The notes: a model not told the origin generated them from the letters alone. A DNA stretch of 32,374 nucleotides from Acidimicrobiia bacterium (GCA_040880805.1 JBBDHW010000013.1:8538-40911), one strand, 5' to 3'; shown: positions 1-9,862, numbered from the stretch's first letter. Translations and numbers: made by a program.

Positions 1-147
1 GGATGCGTGGGCGCCCTCGGCGGCGTCGCGCGCCTCGGGCGACTCGATGGCGAGCGTCACCACCATCTGGGGCAGCACGACCCCGGAGGTCAACGGCAGC
101 AACGGCAGGGTGAGGGTCCCAGTTTCGGGCAGGTCGGTGTCGGGCAT
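1..147 (-). CDS. lon: Lon protease, N-terminal fragment (cut by window edge)
   Basis: The first 49 residues of an ATP-dependent Lon protease, which degrades misfolded and regulatory proteins in the cytoplasm. The visible stretch contains LPLLPLTSGVVLPQMVV and then LAIESPEA. This is the opening strand and 'P-G-VV-P-M' region of the LON substrate-binding domain; the AAA+ and Ser/Lys protease domains lie outside the window. The ATG at 147 is preceded by AAGGA at a normal distance, so the start is well supported. It is divergent from the SDR gene at 329. I saw no HAIR or CIRCE operator in the 180-bp divergent gap, only a repeat next to the SDR start. The family assignment rests on the N-terminal motif alone. 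Confidence 0.85.
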   Translation of the reverse strand, partial: MPDTDLPETGTLTLPLLPLTSGVVLPQMVVTLAIESPEARDAAEGAHAS

Positions 148-272
148 CGTCGGTCCTTCGCGCGGATGTGCTCGTGATTACACGATTACCCGATGCACAA
201 CCCGCCGGTGGGTCGCTCCATTCCCGACCGGGATGCCCGGATTTCATGGGCGGGATAAGTTCCCGGCCGGGC

Positions 273-314
273 CGCGACCGCGAGCCGGGTATCCCGGCGA
301 GCAGCGAGCGACGC
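273..314 (-). repeat. Dispersed palindromic repeat, copy A
   Basis: On the minus strand this shows TCGCTCGCT, a short gap, and then a 21-bp block containing CGGGATACCCGGCTCGC. The same block and the same 9-bp flank recur at 1649-1701 on the opposite strand. Here the hairpin arms are imperfect. It lies immediately upstream of the ribosome binding site of the SDR gene at 329, so it would be in that gene's 5' leader. Confidence 0.6.
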
Positions 315-328
315 ATGAGGAGGGTCCG

Positions 329-1159
329 ATGGACGACGTGTTGGGATACGAGGGCAAGCGGGTGGTGGTCACCGGCGCCGCCAGCGGCATGGCCGAGCAG
401 GCCGCCACGATACTCACCGATCTGGGGGCCGAGGTGATCGCGCTCGACATCAAGCCCGTGTCGGCGAACGTGAAGACGGCTATCGAGATCGACCTCGGCG
501 ATCGAGCCTCGATCGATGCGGCGCTCGCGGCCATCGACGGCACCGTCGACGCGGTCTTCAGTTGCGCCGGGCTTCCCGGTCCGCCGTTCACCGACGTCCA
601 GGTGGTGACGGTGAACTTCATCGGCGCACGGCACCTCATCGAAGGCCTCGTCGACCAGATGTCGCGCGGTTCGGCAGTGGCGTGCATCGCGTCGGCGGCG
701 GGGATCGGGTGGCAGCAACAGATCGAGACCTTCGCGCCGCTGCTCGCCACCGACACCTTCGAGGACGCGGTCGCATGGATCGAAGCCCATCCCGAGGTCA
801 TGCCGTGGGGCGGCTACGTGTGTTCGAAGGTCGTGCTCAACCAGTGGGTCGCGTCGCGCAGCTTCGACTACATGACCGAGCGGGGCATCCGGCTCAACTG
901 CATCAACCCCGGCCCCACCGACTCCGCGATGATGCCGCAGTTCCAGGCGTTCGCGGGGAAGGAAGCGATCGACGCGGCAATCGGCCCCATCGGTCGCTAC
1001 TCGGAGCCGGTCGAGCAGGCGTGGCCGATCGTGTGCCTCAACAGTCCGCGCCTGAGCTACGTGAGTGGCGAGGCGTTCTTCACCGACGGCGGCTTTCTCG
1101 GCGCGATGACGATGGGCCGCCAGAAGGGCTTCGACCTGCTCGAAGGCGGCGCGCTCTAA
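329..1159 (+). CDS. Short-chain dehydrogenase/reductase (coniferyl-alcohol / 3-alpha-hydroxysteroid dehydrogenase-like)
   Basis: A 276-residue classical SDR with a Rossmann fold and NAD(P) binding, probably acting on an alcohol or ketone; the substrate is unknown. The cofactor loop is VTGAASGMAEQ near residues 14-24. The last glycine of the usual TGxxxGxG is Ala, which is uncommon. The catalytic Tyr/Lys pair is in YVCSK, and an INPGPTDSAMM segment follows, as in the subfamily often annotated coniferyl-alcohol or 3-alpha-hydroxysteroid dehydrogenase. ATG at 329 is chosen because GAGGAGGG lies just upstream and the fold begins ten residues later; longer readings would run through the repeat at 273-314. 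The stop overlaps the convergent glutathione peroxidase stop by 4 bp. Confidence 0.8.
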   Translation: MDDVLGYEGKRVVVTGAASGMAEQAATILTDLGAEVIALDIKPVSANVKTAIEIDLGDRASIDAALAAIDGTVDAVFSCAGLPGPPFTDVQVVTVNFIGARHLIEGLVDQMSRGSAVACIASAAGIGWQQQIETFAPLLATDTFEDAVAWIEAHPEVMPWGGYVCSKVVLNQWVASRSFDYMTERGIRLNCINPGPTDSAMMPQFQAFAGKEAIDAAIGPIGRYSEPVEQAWPIVCLNSPRLSYVSGEAFFTDGGFLGAMTMGRQKGFDLLEGGAL

Positions 1160-1644
1160 CTGGGCAGCTGCGCTTCGATCGCCGACACCATCCCGGCGTC
1201 TTCGGGTGTGACCTGCGGACGGAAGCGCGCGACGACGTTACCGTCGGGAGCCACGAGGAACTTCTCGAAGTTCCACTTCACGTCGCCGGCTTCACCGTCG
1301 GCGTCGGCGGTCGCGGTGAGCTCGTCGTAGACGTCGTGACGGTTGGCGCCGTTCACGTCGACCTTCTCGAAGAGCGGGAACGTGACGCCATACGTGGTGT
1401 CGCAGAACTCCCGGATCTCCTCGGCCGAGCCCGGCTCCTGGCCCATGAATTGGTTGCACGGGAACCCGAGCACCTCGAAGCCGCGCGCCTCGTACTTCTC
1501 GTGCAACTCCTGCAGACCTGTGTACTGCGGCGTGAGCCCGCACTTCGAGGCCACGTTCACCACGAGCAGCGCCTTGCCCTTGTACTCCGACAAGTCGGCC
1601 GGCTCACCCTCGAGGGTGTTGATCTTCGCGTCATAGATGGACAT
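1156..1644 (-). CDS. Glutathione peroxidase family (Cys-type thiol peroxidase)
   Basis: A 162-residue cytosolic peroxidase that reduces H2O2 or organic peroxides. The NVASKCGLTPQY motif has a cysteine at residue 35 where animal enzymes have selenocysteine. The rest of the tetrad is visible: Gln69 in FMGQEPG and Trp124-Asn125 in KWNFEKF. Cys-type bacterial members generally use thioredoxin rather than glutathione, and actinobacteria usually lack glutathione, so a thioredoxin- or mycothiol-linked peroxidase is the likely role (inference). ATG at 1644 gives the normal family length; extending upstream would translate the palindromic repeat. It is convergent with the SDR gene and downstream of fumC on the same strand, separated by the repeat. 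Confidence 0.92.
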   Translation of the reverse strand: MSIYDAKINTLEGEPADLSEYKGKALLVVNVASKCGLTPQYTGLQELHEKYEARGFEVLGFPCNQFMGQEPGSAEEIREFCDTTYGVTFPLFEKVDVNGANRHDVYDELTATADADGEAGDVKWNFEKFLVAPDGNVVARFRPQVTPEDAGMVSAIEAQLPS

Positions 1645-1648
1645 GACT

Positions 1649-1701
1649 ATTCGCTCGCTCTCTGCGAGCCGGGATACCCGGCTCGCGGTCATTCGCTCGC
1701 T
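1649..1701 (+). repeat. Dispersed palindromic repeat, copy B
   Basis: A perfect inverted repeat, GCGAGCCGGG / CCCGGCTCGC, with a 3-nt loop lies at 1664-1686. It is flanked by direct repeats ATTCGCTCGCT at 1649-1659 and 1691-1701. Copy A is at 273-314. The hairpin sits in the leader of the glutathione peroxidase gene, downstream of fumC. No T-run follows on either strand, so it is not a standard intrinsic terminator. Confidence 0.65.
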
Positions 1702-1768
1702 GACGAGCGCCCTTCGCACCCGCTTCGGGCGCCGCAGCGCGCTGGGCCTCGACTGATAGGGCCAGAGT

Positions 1769-3156
<1,388 letters not shown>

Positions 3157-3160
<4 letters not shown>

Positions 3161-3987
3161 GTTTCGAACGTACCCCTTTGCCTGCGCACCTTGCGCACCG
3201 TGCGGTCCATCGTGCGGCGCACATAGGGCCCGAGCAGCCCGGCGGCGCGTGCAAGCGCCGCGGTCTGGAGATCGGCGGTGATCACGAGCCGGTCGCGCTC
3301 GATGCCGCGCACGATCGCCTGCGCCACCCTGGTGGCGTCCCGCGGCTTGATCGACGCCGAAATGCGCTCCGTCTCGGGTGGCTTCATCGCGTTCTCGCGA
3401 TCGAGACCCGGCGTCTTCGTATCTGGTGGGTACACGCACGACACGACGATCCCGTGCGGCGCGAGCTCGACGCGGAGCGTCTCGGCCAGCCCGCGTACCG
3501 CGTACTTCGCGGGCGCGTACGCGGAATAGCCGAACACCCCGATCAGCGCGGCGGTCGAGCCGACCAGCACGAGATGGCCGCGTTTCCGCTCGATCATCGA
3601 GGGCACGACCGCACGAACCGCATGCAGCGTGCCGAAGTAGTCGACTTCCATCTGGTCGCGGAATACCGACTCGTCGAGCTGCTCGAAGTATCCAGGGTGC
3701 GCGGTACCGGCCGCGGTCACGAGGATGTCGCACGGCCCGAGCCCCTCCGTGAGGCGCGCGACCGCGGCACGCAGCGCGGCGCCATCGCGCACGTCCGCGC
3801 TGGCGACGCCGACCATGTCCGACGCGACCCCGAACGATACGTCGCGAGCCGCGTCGGCGAGACGCACCTCGTCACGGGCCAGCAGCGACACTCGTGCCCC
3901 GCCTGCGGCGAGCAGCCGCGCGGTGGCACGGCCGATCCCGCTCGACCCACCGGTGACGACGGCATGGCTGCCTGCGAGCGCGGTCAT
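3157..3987 (-). CDS. SDR resembling 3-ketodihydrosphingosine reductase (KDSR)
   Basis: A 276-residue classical SDR. It has TGGSSGIG at residues 12-19, Ser144, and the Tyr157-x-x-x-Lys161 catalytic pair in YAPAK. Residues 186-210 ([10 protein letters not shown], then [13 protein letters not shown]) closely follow the segment I remember as diagnostic of eukaryotic KDSR/Tsc10. KDSR reduces 3-ketosphinganine with NADPH in sphingolipid synthesis. The C-terminus, with RTMDRTVRK, also fits that family. No serine palmitoyltransferase or ceramide gene is visible nearby, so the true substrate could be another 3-keto lipid. It overlaps fumC by ATGA and is divergent from the hydrolase at 4031, leaving 43 bp for both promoters. 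ATG 3987 begins six codons before the first beta strand. Confidence 0.8.
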
Positions 3988-4030
3988 GGCCTGATCGTGC
4001 CACGGCCGGACCGCGCGGTACCGTCCCAAC

Positions 4031-6232
4031 GTGACGCGACGACCGATCCTGGCAGTCGTCGTCTCGGCCGTGTCGACCTGTCTTTCTCTCACTGGACTTT
4101 CGCTCACTGGCTTCGCGCTCGCCGGAGTCGCCCCGAGCGCCCGAGCAGCCGAGGTCGCGACCTTCTCTGTGCAGGGAAGCGTCGAGCAGGTGGCGGTCAC
4201 CCGAGGGGCACCGGGCGCCCCTGTTCGGCTCCTGAACTCGGAAGGCCACGCGGTCGCGACGAAGGCCGTTGACCGCCAGGGCGCCACGCTGTTCCGCCAC
4301 GTCGAACCGGGCACGGGCTATGTCGTGAAGGTCGGCGGTGTGCGGAGCAAGCCGGTCGAGGTCACGAACCCTGACGACGCGCCCGACCGGTCGCTGTACT
4401 CGTCGCAACATCTCGAACCGGGGTTCGGCTACATCAGGACGCGCGACGGCACCCTGCTGTCGGCAAACGTCACGCTCCCGGGACCGGTCAAAAGCGGCCC
4501 CTACCCGACCGTGGTCGAGTACTCCGGGTACGACCCCTCGAACCCCGGTGGTCGCCAGCCGGCCTCGGGGATCGCGTCCTTTCTCGGGTACGCGACCGTC
4601 GGCGTGAACGTGCGCGGTACCGGCTGTTCGGGGGGCGCCTTCGACTACTTCGAGACGCTCCAGTCGCTCGACGGTTACGACGCGGTGGAAGCCGTGGCCG
4701 CGCAGCCGTGGGTCGCGAACGGCAAGGTCGGGATGGTGGGTATCTCGTACGCGGGGATCACGCAGGTCTTCGTCGCCAAGACCCGTCCACCGCATCTCGC
4801 CGCGATCACGCCGCTGTCCGTGATCGATGACACGTATTGGACGCTGTACCCGGGAGGGATCCTCAACAACGGGTTCGCGGTGCAATGGGGAGAGGATCGT
4901 CAACACGACGCCCGGCCGGCCGCGTCCGACTGGGTCCGCGCGCGGATCGCGGACGGCGACACCACCTGCAAGGCGAACCAGACATTGCGGCTCCAGAGCC
5001 CCGACGTCGAACGCGAGATCGCGCAACTGGGCCCCGACCGCGTGCCGGCCGACCGCGCACTCGCGCCGTCCACGTTCGTTGACAAGATCGACGTTCCGGT
5101 GTTCATCGCGGGGGCATGGCAGGACGAAGAGACCGGGAGCCACTTCGCCGAGATGCTCGACAAGTTCGCGCCGGGCATCGTGGTGAAGGCGACGGTGATG
5201 AACGGGCAGCACGCCGACTCGCTCAATCCGGACGTGATCACCCGGTGGGCGGAGTTCCTCGACTTCTACGTGGCACGCCGGATCCCGAGCATCTCGCCGA
5301 CCGTCCGTGCGATCGCGGCGATCGTGCTCGCGCGGGTGTTCGGTAGCGATTTCACACTGCCGCCCGATCGGTTCGCCGGCCAGAAGAACTTCCACACCGC
5401 CCTCGCGTCGTACCAAGCGGAACCGCCCGTGCGCGTGCTGTTCGACAGCGGAACCGGTGGTTCAGCCGGCGCAACACTCGCGGGCTTCGCGACCACCCAG
5501 CGGTCGTGGCCCCCGCCCACGACGAAGGCGAGCACCTGGTACTTCGAGCCCGGTGGCAGCCTGGGCGACTCGCCTCCCACCGCCGCTACGAGCGACCGAT
5601 TCACCTACGACCCCGCCGCGTTCCCCCGGACCAGCGAGAACGCGTGGTTGCCGCTCCCCGACGGCAAGGCCACCGCGTACGTCAGCGAACCGCTCTCCGC
5701 CGACACCGTGATGCTCGGCTCGGGAAGCGTCGACCTGTGGCTGCGTTCCACCGCACCCGACGTCGACGTCGAGGTGACCGTGAGCGAGGTGCGTCCTGAC
5801 GGCCAGGAGACCTACGTGCAGAGCGGTTGGCTGCGGGCAAGCCGCCGCGCGCTCGACCGGGCCGCGTCCACAGCGCTGCACCCCGTTCCGACGTTCCGTG
5901 AACGGGACGCCACTGCGCTGCCGAAGGGTAAGTTCTCGCTCGTCCGGGTCCCGCTGTTCCCGTTCGGCCATGTGTTCCGCGCTGGGTCGCGCGTGCGCAT
6001 CGCGGTGCAACCGCCCGGAGGCAACCGGCCGTCGTGGGCATTCGATTCGCTCACCTATCCGGAGACGGTCACCAACGACATCGCGGTTGCCCCCGACCAT
6101 GCGTCACGCGCGGTCCTCCCCGTGGTCTCGGGGATCGACGTCCCGACACCGCTCCCCGCCTGTGGCAGCCTTCGGGGCCAACCGTGCCGCGAGTACGTAC
6201 CCACCGCGAACGCGAGCCAAGGACCCCCATGA
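4031..6232 (+). CDS. Secreted CocE/NonD (X-Pro dipeptidyl-peptidase S15) family hydrolase
   Basis: A 733-residue serine hydrolase exported by a signal peptide (MTRR start, hydrophobic core, ARA-A type cleavage near residue 40). The alpha/beta-hydrolase nucleophile is Ser239 in GISYAG, with Asp365 in AGAWQDEE and His394 in NGQHADS. NVRGTGCSGG before it is typical of CocE/S15 enzymes. The C-terminal ~200 residues look like the beta-rich X-Pro dipeptidyl-peptidase C-terminal domain. Family members cleave esters, beta-lactam acyl groups or X-Pro peptides; the substrate cannot be told here. The start is GTG 4031. The signal-peptide core is built from a 15-bp tandem repeat. The stop TGA overlaps the first ATG of the repeat chain leading to the DUF885 gene, so the two genes probably form an operon. 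Confidence 0.88.
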   Translation: MTRRPILAVVVSAVSTCLSLTGLSLTGFALAGVAPSARAAEVATFSVQGSVEQVAVTRGAPGAPVRLLNSEGHAVATKAVDRQGATLFRHVEPGTGYVVKVGGVRSKPVEVTNPDDAPDRSLYSSQHLEPGFGYIRTRDGTLLSANVTLPGPVKSGPYPTVVEYSGYDPSNPGGRQPASGIASFLGYATVGVNVRGTGCSGGAFDYFETLQSLDGYDAVEAVAAQPWVANGKVGMVGISYAGITQVFVAKTRPPHLAAITPLSVIDDTYWTLYPGGILNNGFAVQWGEDRQHDARPAASDWVRARIADGDTTCKANQTLRLQSPDVEREIAQLGPDRVPADRALAPSTFVDKIDVPVFIAGAWQDEETGSHFAEMLDKFAPGIVVKATVMNGQHADSLNPDVITRWAEFLDFYVARRIPSISPTVRAIAAIVLARVFGSDFTLPPDRFAGQKNFHTALASYQAEPPVRVLFDSGTGGSAGATLAGFATTQRSWPPPTTKASTWYFEPGGSLGDSPPTAATSDRFTYDPAAFPRTSENAWLPLPDGKATAYVSEPLSADTVMLGSGSVDLWLRSTAPDVDVEVTVSEVRPDGQETYVQSGWLRASRRALDRAASTALHPVPTFRERDATALPKGKFSLVRVPLFPFGHVFRAGSRVRIAVQPPGGNRPSWAFDSLTYPETVTNDIAVAPDHASRAVLPVVSGIDVPTPLPACGSLRGQPCREYVPTANASQGPP
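4082..4126 (+). repeat. 15-bp tandem repeat x3 in signal-peptide core
   Basis: Three 15-bp units (4082-4096, 4097-4111, 4112-4126) encode the successive pentapeptides LSLTG, LSLTG and FALAG in the hydrophobic core of the hydrolase signal peptide. The first two units differ at only two bases, so the duplication looks recent; the third is more diverged. Confidence 0.6.
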
Positions 6233-6296
6233 CCACCCATCCGGCATGACCACCCATCCGGCATGACCACCCATCCGGCATGACCACCCGATCCGA
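6229..6296 (+). repeat. 17-bp tandem repeat forming a chain of ATGA start/stop overlaps
   Basis: Three exact copies of ATGACCACCCATCCGGC (6229-6245, 6246-6262, 6263-6279) are followed by a diverged copy at 6280 that is the start of the DUF885 gene. Read from its own ATG, each copy encodes Met-Thr-Thr-His-Pro-Ala and then TGA, and that TGA overlaps the ATG of the next copy. The first ATG overlaps the hydrolase stop in the same way. The only Shine-Dalgarno-like sequence, AAGGA at 6219-6223, sits five bases before the first ATG, not before the DUF885 ATG 57 bases downstream. Confidence 0.9.
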
Positions 6297-7968
6297 CGTA
6301 TACGAGCTTGCGGATGCGTACGTCGAACGGTTCGCCGCCCTCGATCCGCTCTCGGCAACCAGTGAGGGGATCACGGGCCACGACCACGAGATGACCGACT
6401 TCTCGCCCGACGGCGTCGACGAGCGCGCCGAGCACGATCGTGCCACGTTGCGCGCGCTTGTGGCCGCGACCGCGGAAACCGATGCCGACCGCGTCGCTGC
6501 CGGCGCGCTGCGCGAGCGGCTCGAGCTCGCGCTCGAAGAGCACGACGCCGGCGAGCGCCTCCGCGATCTCCGGGTCCTCGGCAGCCCGGTGCAAGAAGTT
6601 CGCATGGTCTTCGACCTGATGCCGCGCGAATCCGAGGAGCACTGGCAGACGATCGCGGAGCGCCTCGCGCTCGTCCCGCAAGGGCTGGCCGGAGTCGTTG
6701 CCGGGTTCAACGAGGGGGTGCAACAGGGCATCGTGGCCGCGCGCCGTCAGGCGGTGGCGTGCGCGCGGCAGGCCGATGTGTGGGGCGGTGTCGACGGATC
6801 GACGCGACCGTTCTTCCTCACCCTCGTCGACGACTACGACGCGCGTGGGTTCTCCGATTCGGCGTTCCGTCACCGGCTCGAAGAGCTGGCGAGTCGCGCC
6901 ACTGCTGCCTACGCCGCGCTCGGTCGCTACCTCGTCGACGAGTACGCGCCGCACGCGGCCGAGCACGACCCGGTCGGGCGCGACCGCTACTCCCTCTACG
7001 CGCGGCGCTTCAACGGCATCGCGCTCGACCTCGACGAGACCTACGCGTGGGGCTGGGAGGAGCTCCACCGCATCGAGCACGCGATGCGCTCCGTCGCCGA
7101 GCGCATCGTCCCCGGGATCGACGTCGACGCGGTGATCGAGCACCTCGAGACCGACCCGAATCGCGCCATCGAGGGCGTCGACGAATTCCAGCGGTGGAAC
7201 CAGAACCTGCTCGACACCACGGTCGCCGAGCTCGACGGCACCCACTTCGACATCCCCGATCCGGTGAAGCGGGTGGAGGCGATGATCGCCCCACCCGGCG
7301 GCGCCGCAGCGATGTACTACACCGGCCCGTCGGAAGACTTCAGCCGGCCCGGGCGCACGTGGTACCCCACGCTCGGCAAGACGCGCTTTCCCCTCTGGGG
7401 TGAGGTGTCGATCTGCTATCACGAGGGCGTCCCCGGTCATCATCTGCAGATCGCGCAGGTTCGGTACCTCGCCGACACGTTGAGCCGCTACCAGCGCACG
7501 CTCGCCGGCACGTCCGGCCACGCGGAGGGCTGGGCGCTGTACGCCGAGCGGCTCATGGGCGAGCTCGGTTACCTCGACGACCCCGCGTACGAGCTCGGCA
7601 TGCTGCGCGCGCAGGCGATGCGCGCGGTACGCGTCGTCGTCGACATCGGCATGCACCTCGAGCTCGCGATCCCAGGGGACGAGCGCTACTGCCCGGGCGA
7701 CACGTGGACTCCCGACCTCGCGCTCCCGTTCGTGATCGAGCGCAGCAAGTTCCCGCCCGACTTCATGGCGAGCGAGGTCGACCGGTACCTCGGCCTCCCC
7801 GGGCAGGCCATCAGCTACAAGATCGGCGAGCGGGTGTGGCTCCGCGCGCGTGACGACGCCCGCCGGCGCACCGGCGACACATTCGACCTCAAGGAGTTCC
7901 ACCGCCGCGCGCTCGATCTCGGCCCGATGGGCCTCGCCCAGCTCGAGAGCGAGCTCGCTCGTCTGTGA
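6280..7968 (+). CDS. DUF885 family protein, putative zinc metallopeptidase
   Basis: A 562-residue DUF885 protein with no signal peptide visible. DUF885 proteins are poorly characterised and are grouped with zincin-type metallopeptidases. The HEGVPGHH motif at residues 381-388 offers two histidines and a glutamate as in HExxH-like sites, and SGHAEGWALYAERL downstream would supply a further Glu ligand. The remainder is predicted mostly helical. The ATG at 6280 is the last of four tandem ATGs and has no Shine-Dalgarno sequence of its own, so initiation probably depends on translation arriving from upstream. The neighbouring secreted hydrolase suggests a joint role in peptide or ester breakdown (inference). 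It ends 12 bp before the convergent CYTH gene. Confidence 0.88.
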   Translation: MTTRSDVYELADAYVERFAALDPLSATSEGITGHDHEMTDFSPDGVDERAEHDRATLRALVAATAETDADRVAAGALRERLELALEEHDAGERLRDLRVLGSPVQEVRMVFDLMPRESEEHWQTIAERLALVPQGLAGVVAGFNEGVQQGIVAARRQAVACARQADVWGGVDGSTRPFFLTLVDDYDARGFSDSAFRHRLEELASRATAAYAALGRYLVDEYAPHAAEHDPVGRDRYSLYARRFNGIALDLDETYAWGWEELHRIEHAMRSVAERIVPGIDVDAVIEHLETDPNRAIEGVDEFQRWNQNLLDTTVAELDGTHFDIPDPVKRVEAMIAPPGGAAAMYYTGPSEDFSRPGRTWYPTLGKTRFPLWGEVSICYHEGVPGHHLQIAQVRYLADTLSRYQRTLAGTSGHAEGWALYAERLMGELGYLDDPAYELGMLRAQAMRAVRVVVDIGMHLELAIPGDERYCPGDTWTPDLALPFVIERSKFPPDFMASEVDRYLGLPGQAISYKIGERVWLRARDDARRRTGDTFDLKEFHRRALDLGPMGLAQLESELARL

Positions 7969-7980
7969 GCGCGGTGGCGG

Positions 7981-8769
7981 TCAGTTGCCGCCCGAGGAAG
8001 CGGCCTGGAGCTCCGCGGAGAAGAACTCGAGCGCAGTCTTGGTCTTGGTGTGTTGCTCACCGCCGATGTCGACGCCGCGCTTTGCGAGAAACGCCTTCGT
8101 CTCCGCTGCGATCTGGAACGCCTCTCCTGGTTGGCACTTCGTCGACAGCTCGAGGATCCGGGAGCCGTCGGGGTACAACCACATCTCGCCCACCATCTTG
8201 CGCCCGTACTCCTTCGGGGTGAAATTCAGCTTGAGCACGAAGATCGGCCCGAGCACCGGGAGGTCGTCGAGCGCGATCCCTTCGGGCGCGTGCGCGGCGA
8301 AGAACTCACGCTGTTCCTTCGAGAACAGCTTGCGCACTGCGCGCGTCCCGAGCACCGCGTCGCGCACGTGCGCGTTGGTGAGCGCCGACTTGAGCGACGC
8401 CGAGCACACGAACCCGCCGGGCATCGCGTCGACTTCGACCACGAGATTGGGCGACTTCCGAAGGCGGCTCGGCAGCTCCGACGGCTCCACCGGCCGGAGC
8501 TTGACCGCGGAGTCGCCGTCGCGACCCTGCACGCGCCGGGCGCGTACCACCAACCCGGCCCGGTTGAGCGCCAGCTGCGGGGTGTCGAAGAAGAACACCT
8601 GCCGGATCTGCGCGTCGAGCGGATCGATTGCGAGCCCGGCAACCGTCGAGCGTTGGGCCGCGTTGGGAACGGTCAGCTTCAGCTCCACGCTGTCGGCGCC
8701 CTTCATGAGCCCGAGGACACGCTCGAGATCGCTGGCCGAGAGCGACGGGGCGACTTCGGTGGATGTCAT
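7981..8769 (-). CDS. CYTH-like (triphosphate tunnel metalloenzyme) domain protein
   Basis: A 262-residue protein. The start VELKLTV (residues 28-34) carries the Glu-x-Lys hallmark of the CYTH fold. QVFFFDTPQLALNRAGLVVRAR and SAVKLRPV follow as the expected next tunnel strands. CYTH proteins bind a triphosphate and divalent metal and include thiamine triphosphatases, inorganic triphosphatases and class IV adenylyl cyclases; the activity here is unknown. ATG 8769 has a GGAGG ribosome binding site eight bases upstream; further upstream starts lack one. It lies 91 bp downstream of cydB on the same strand, behind a hairpin at 8851-8876 that may separate it from the cyd transcript. Confidence 0.75.
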   Translation of the reverse strand: MTSTEVAPSLSASDLERVLGLMKGADSVELKLTVPNAAQRSTVAGLAIDPLDAQIRQVFFFDTPQLALNRAGLVVRARRVQGRDGDSAVKLRPVEPSELPSRLRKSPNLVVEVDAMPGGFVCSASLKSALTNAHVRDAVLGTRAVRKLFSKEQREFFAAHAPEGIALDDLPVLGPIFVLKLNFTPKEYGRKMVGEMWLYPDGSRILELSTKCQPGEAFQIAAETKAFLAKRGVDIGGEQHTKTKTALEFFSAELQAASSGGN

Positions 8770-8850
8770 CGCGAGGCCTCCAGTTGTCGACATCATCCCG
8801 AGCGGGTGATGCCGGCACAGCTTGCGCATGATTTGACGCCCGGGACAAAC

Positions 8851-8876
8851 CGAGCCCGTGCTACTGGTCGGGCTCG
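8851..8876 (-). terminator. Possible intrinsic terminator or attenuator after cydB
   Basis: Perfect 8-bp arms CGAGCCCG / CGGGCTCG with a 10-nt loop straddle the cydB stop codon. On the transcribed (minus) strand the stem is followed by GTTTGTCC, a weak U-tract. It could reduce read-through into the CYTH gene. The tract is short, so confidence is limited. Confidence 0.4.
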
Positions 8877-9862
8877 AGCATGCTCTTCTGGTCGAGCACG
8901 TACAGCAGTCCCAGTGACGGCAGGATCACGATCGCAGCGATCACGAAGACCACGAGGATCGTCGTGAGCGTGCCATCGGGTGCCGCCGCCTGCGACACCG
9001 TGAGCGTCTCGGGGAGGATGTAGTCCCACTGCGCGACGCCCCAGCCGAGAACCACGGTGGCCACCGCGCCGATCGCCAGGATCCGCGCGCCCCGCGCGAC
9101 ATCGCGCAGGAGCAAGACGAGCGAACCGACACCGCACAACGCAGAGATGATTACGAACGGGAGCGCTCTCGACGTGAGACCATCGAAGACGTAGGGCGAA
9201 TCGTCGCGCAAGAGGAAGATGCCGATCAGCGCGACCACGCCGGTAACGACGGCGACTGCAACCGCACGACGCCGGAAGTATTCGACCATCGCGGGGTCGC
9301 CGAAGCGCCGGGCGTCGAAGAACAGGTAGACCGCCGCGAGGTACGCGCACACCGTGACCGCGAGGACGCCACCGAGGATCGACGTTGCGTTGAGCCAACT
9401 CGACCAGAGGTCACCGGCCTTGCCGCCCGCCGGCACCCGACCGGAGGCGATCGCCCCCGCGACTGCGCCCATGCAGAACGGCACGAGCACCGACGAACCC
9501 GCGAACGCAGCACCGAAGTTCCGCCGACTCGACGTGCGCGACACCTCCTTGCGGAACGCAAAGCTCGATCCGCGCAACACGATGCCGAGAGCAGCAAGCG
9601 ACAGTGGCACGAACAGCGTGAGCGTGATCGACGCGAACGCCTCCGGAAACCCGGTCCACAGCACCACGAGGCAGAAGATCAGCCAGACGTGGTTCGCCTC
9701 CCACACCGGTCCGATGGAGTGCGCGACCACCGCACGAGGGCGCTCACCACGTTCGGGGCCACCGGCGACAAGGTCCCAGAAGCCCGCGCCGAAGTCGGCT
9801 CCGCCGAAGATCGCGTAGGCGGTGACGCCGAAGAACAGCACGACCGCGACGGCGTCGTCCAT
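8861..9862 (-). CDS. cydB: Cytochrome bd ubiquinol/menaquinol oxidase subunit II
   Basis: A 333-residue polytopic membrane protein, partner of CydA in the cytochrome bd terminal oxidase, which reduces O2 to water with quinol electrons. The family start is clear: FGVTAYAIFGGADFGAGFWDL and, further on, GPVWEANHVWLIF. About eight hydrophobic helices are visible along the chain. The ATG at 9862 overlaps the cydA stop by one base (TGATG), implying coupled translation and matched stoichiometry. No cydCD-type ABC assembly genes are in the window; they are either elsewhere or absent. Confidence 0.96.
   Translation of the reverse strand: MDDAVAVVLFFGVTAYAIFGGADFGAGFWDLVAGGPERGERPRAVVAHSIGPVWEANHVWLIFCLVVLWTGFPEAFASITLTLFVPLSLAALGIVLRGSSFAFRKEVSRTSSRRNFGAAFAGSSVLVPFCMGAVAGAIASGRVPAGGKAGDLWSSWLNATSILGGVLAVTVCAYLAAVYLFFDARRFGDPAMVEYFRRRAVAVAVVTGVVALIGIFLLRDDSPYVFDGLTSRALPFVIISALCGVGSLVLLLRDVARGARILAIGAVATVVLGWGVAQWDYILPETLTVSQAAAPDGTLTTILVVFVIAAIVILPSLGLLYVLDQKSMLEPDQ

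Noticed and set aside
3872-5416. 514-residue minus-strand frame opposite the S15 hydrolase
   Set aside because: Shadow frame; the plus strand has a signal peptide, catalytic triad and family motifs.
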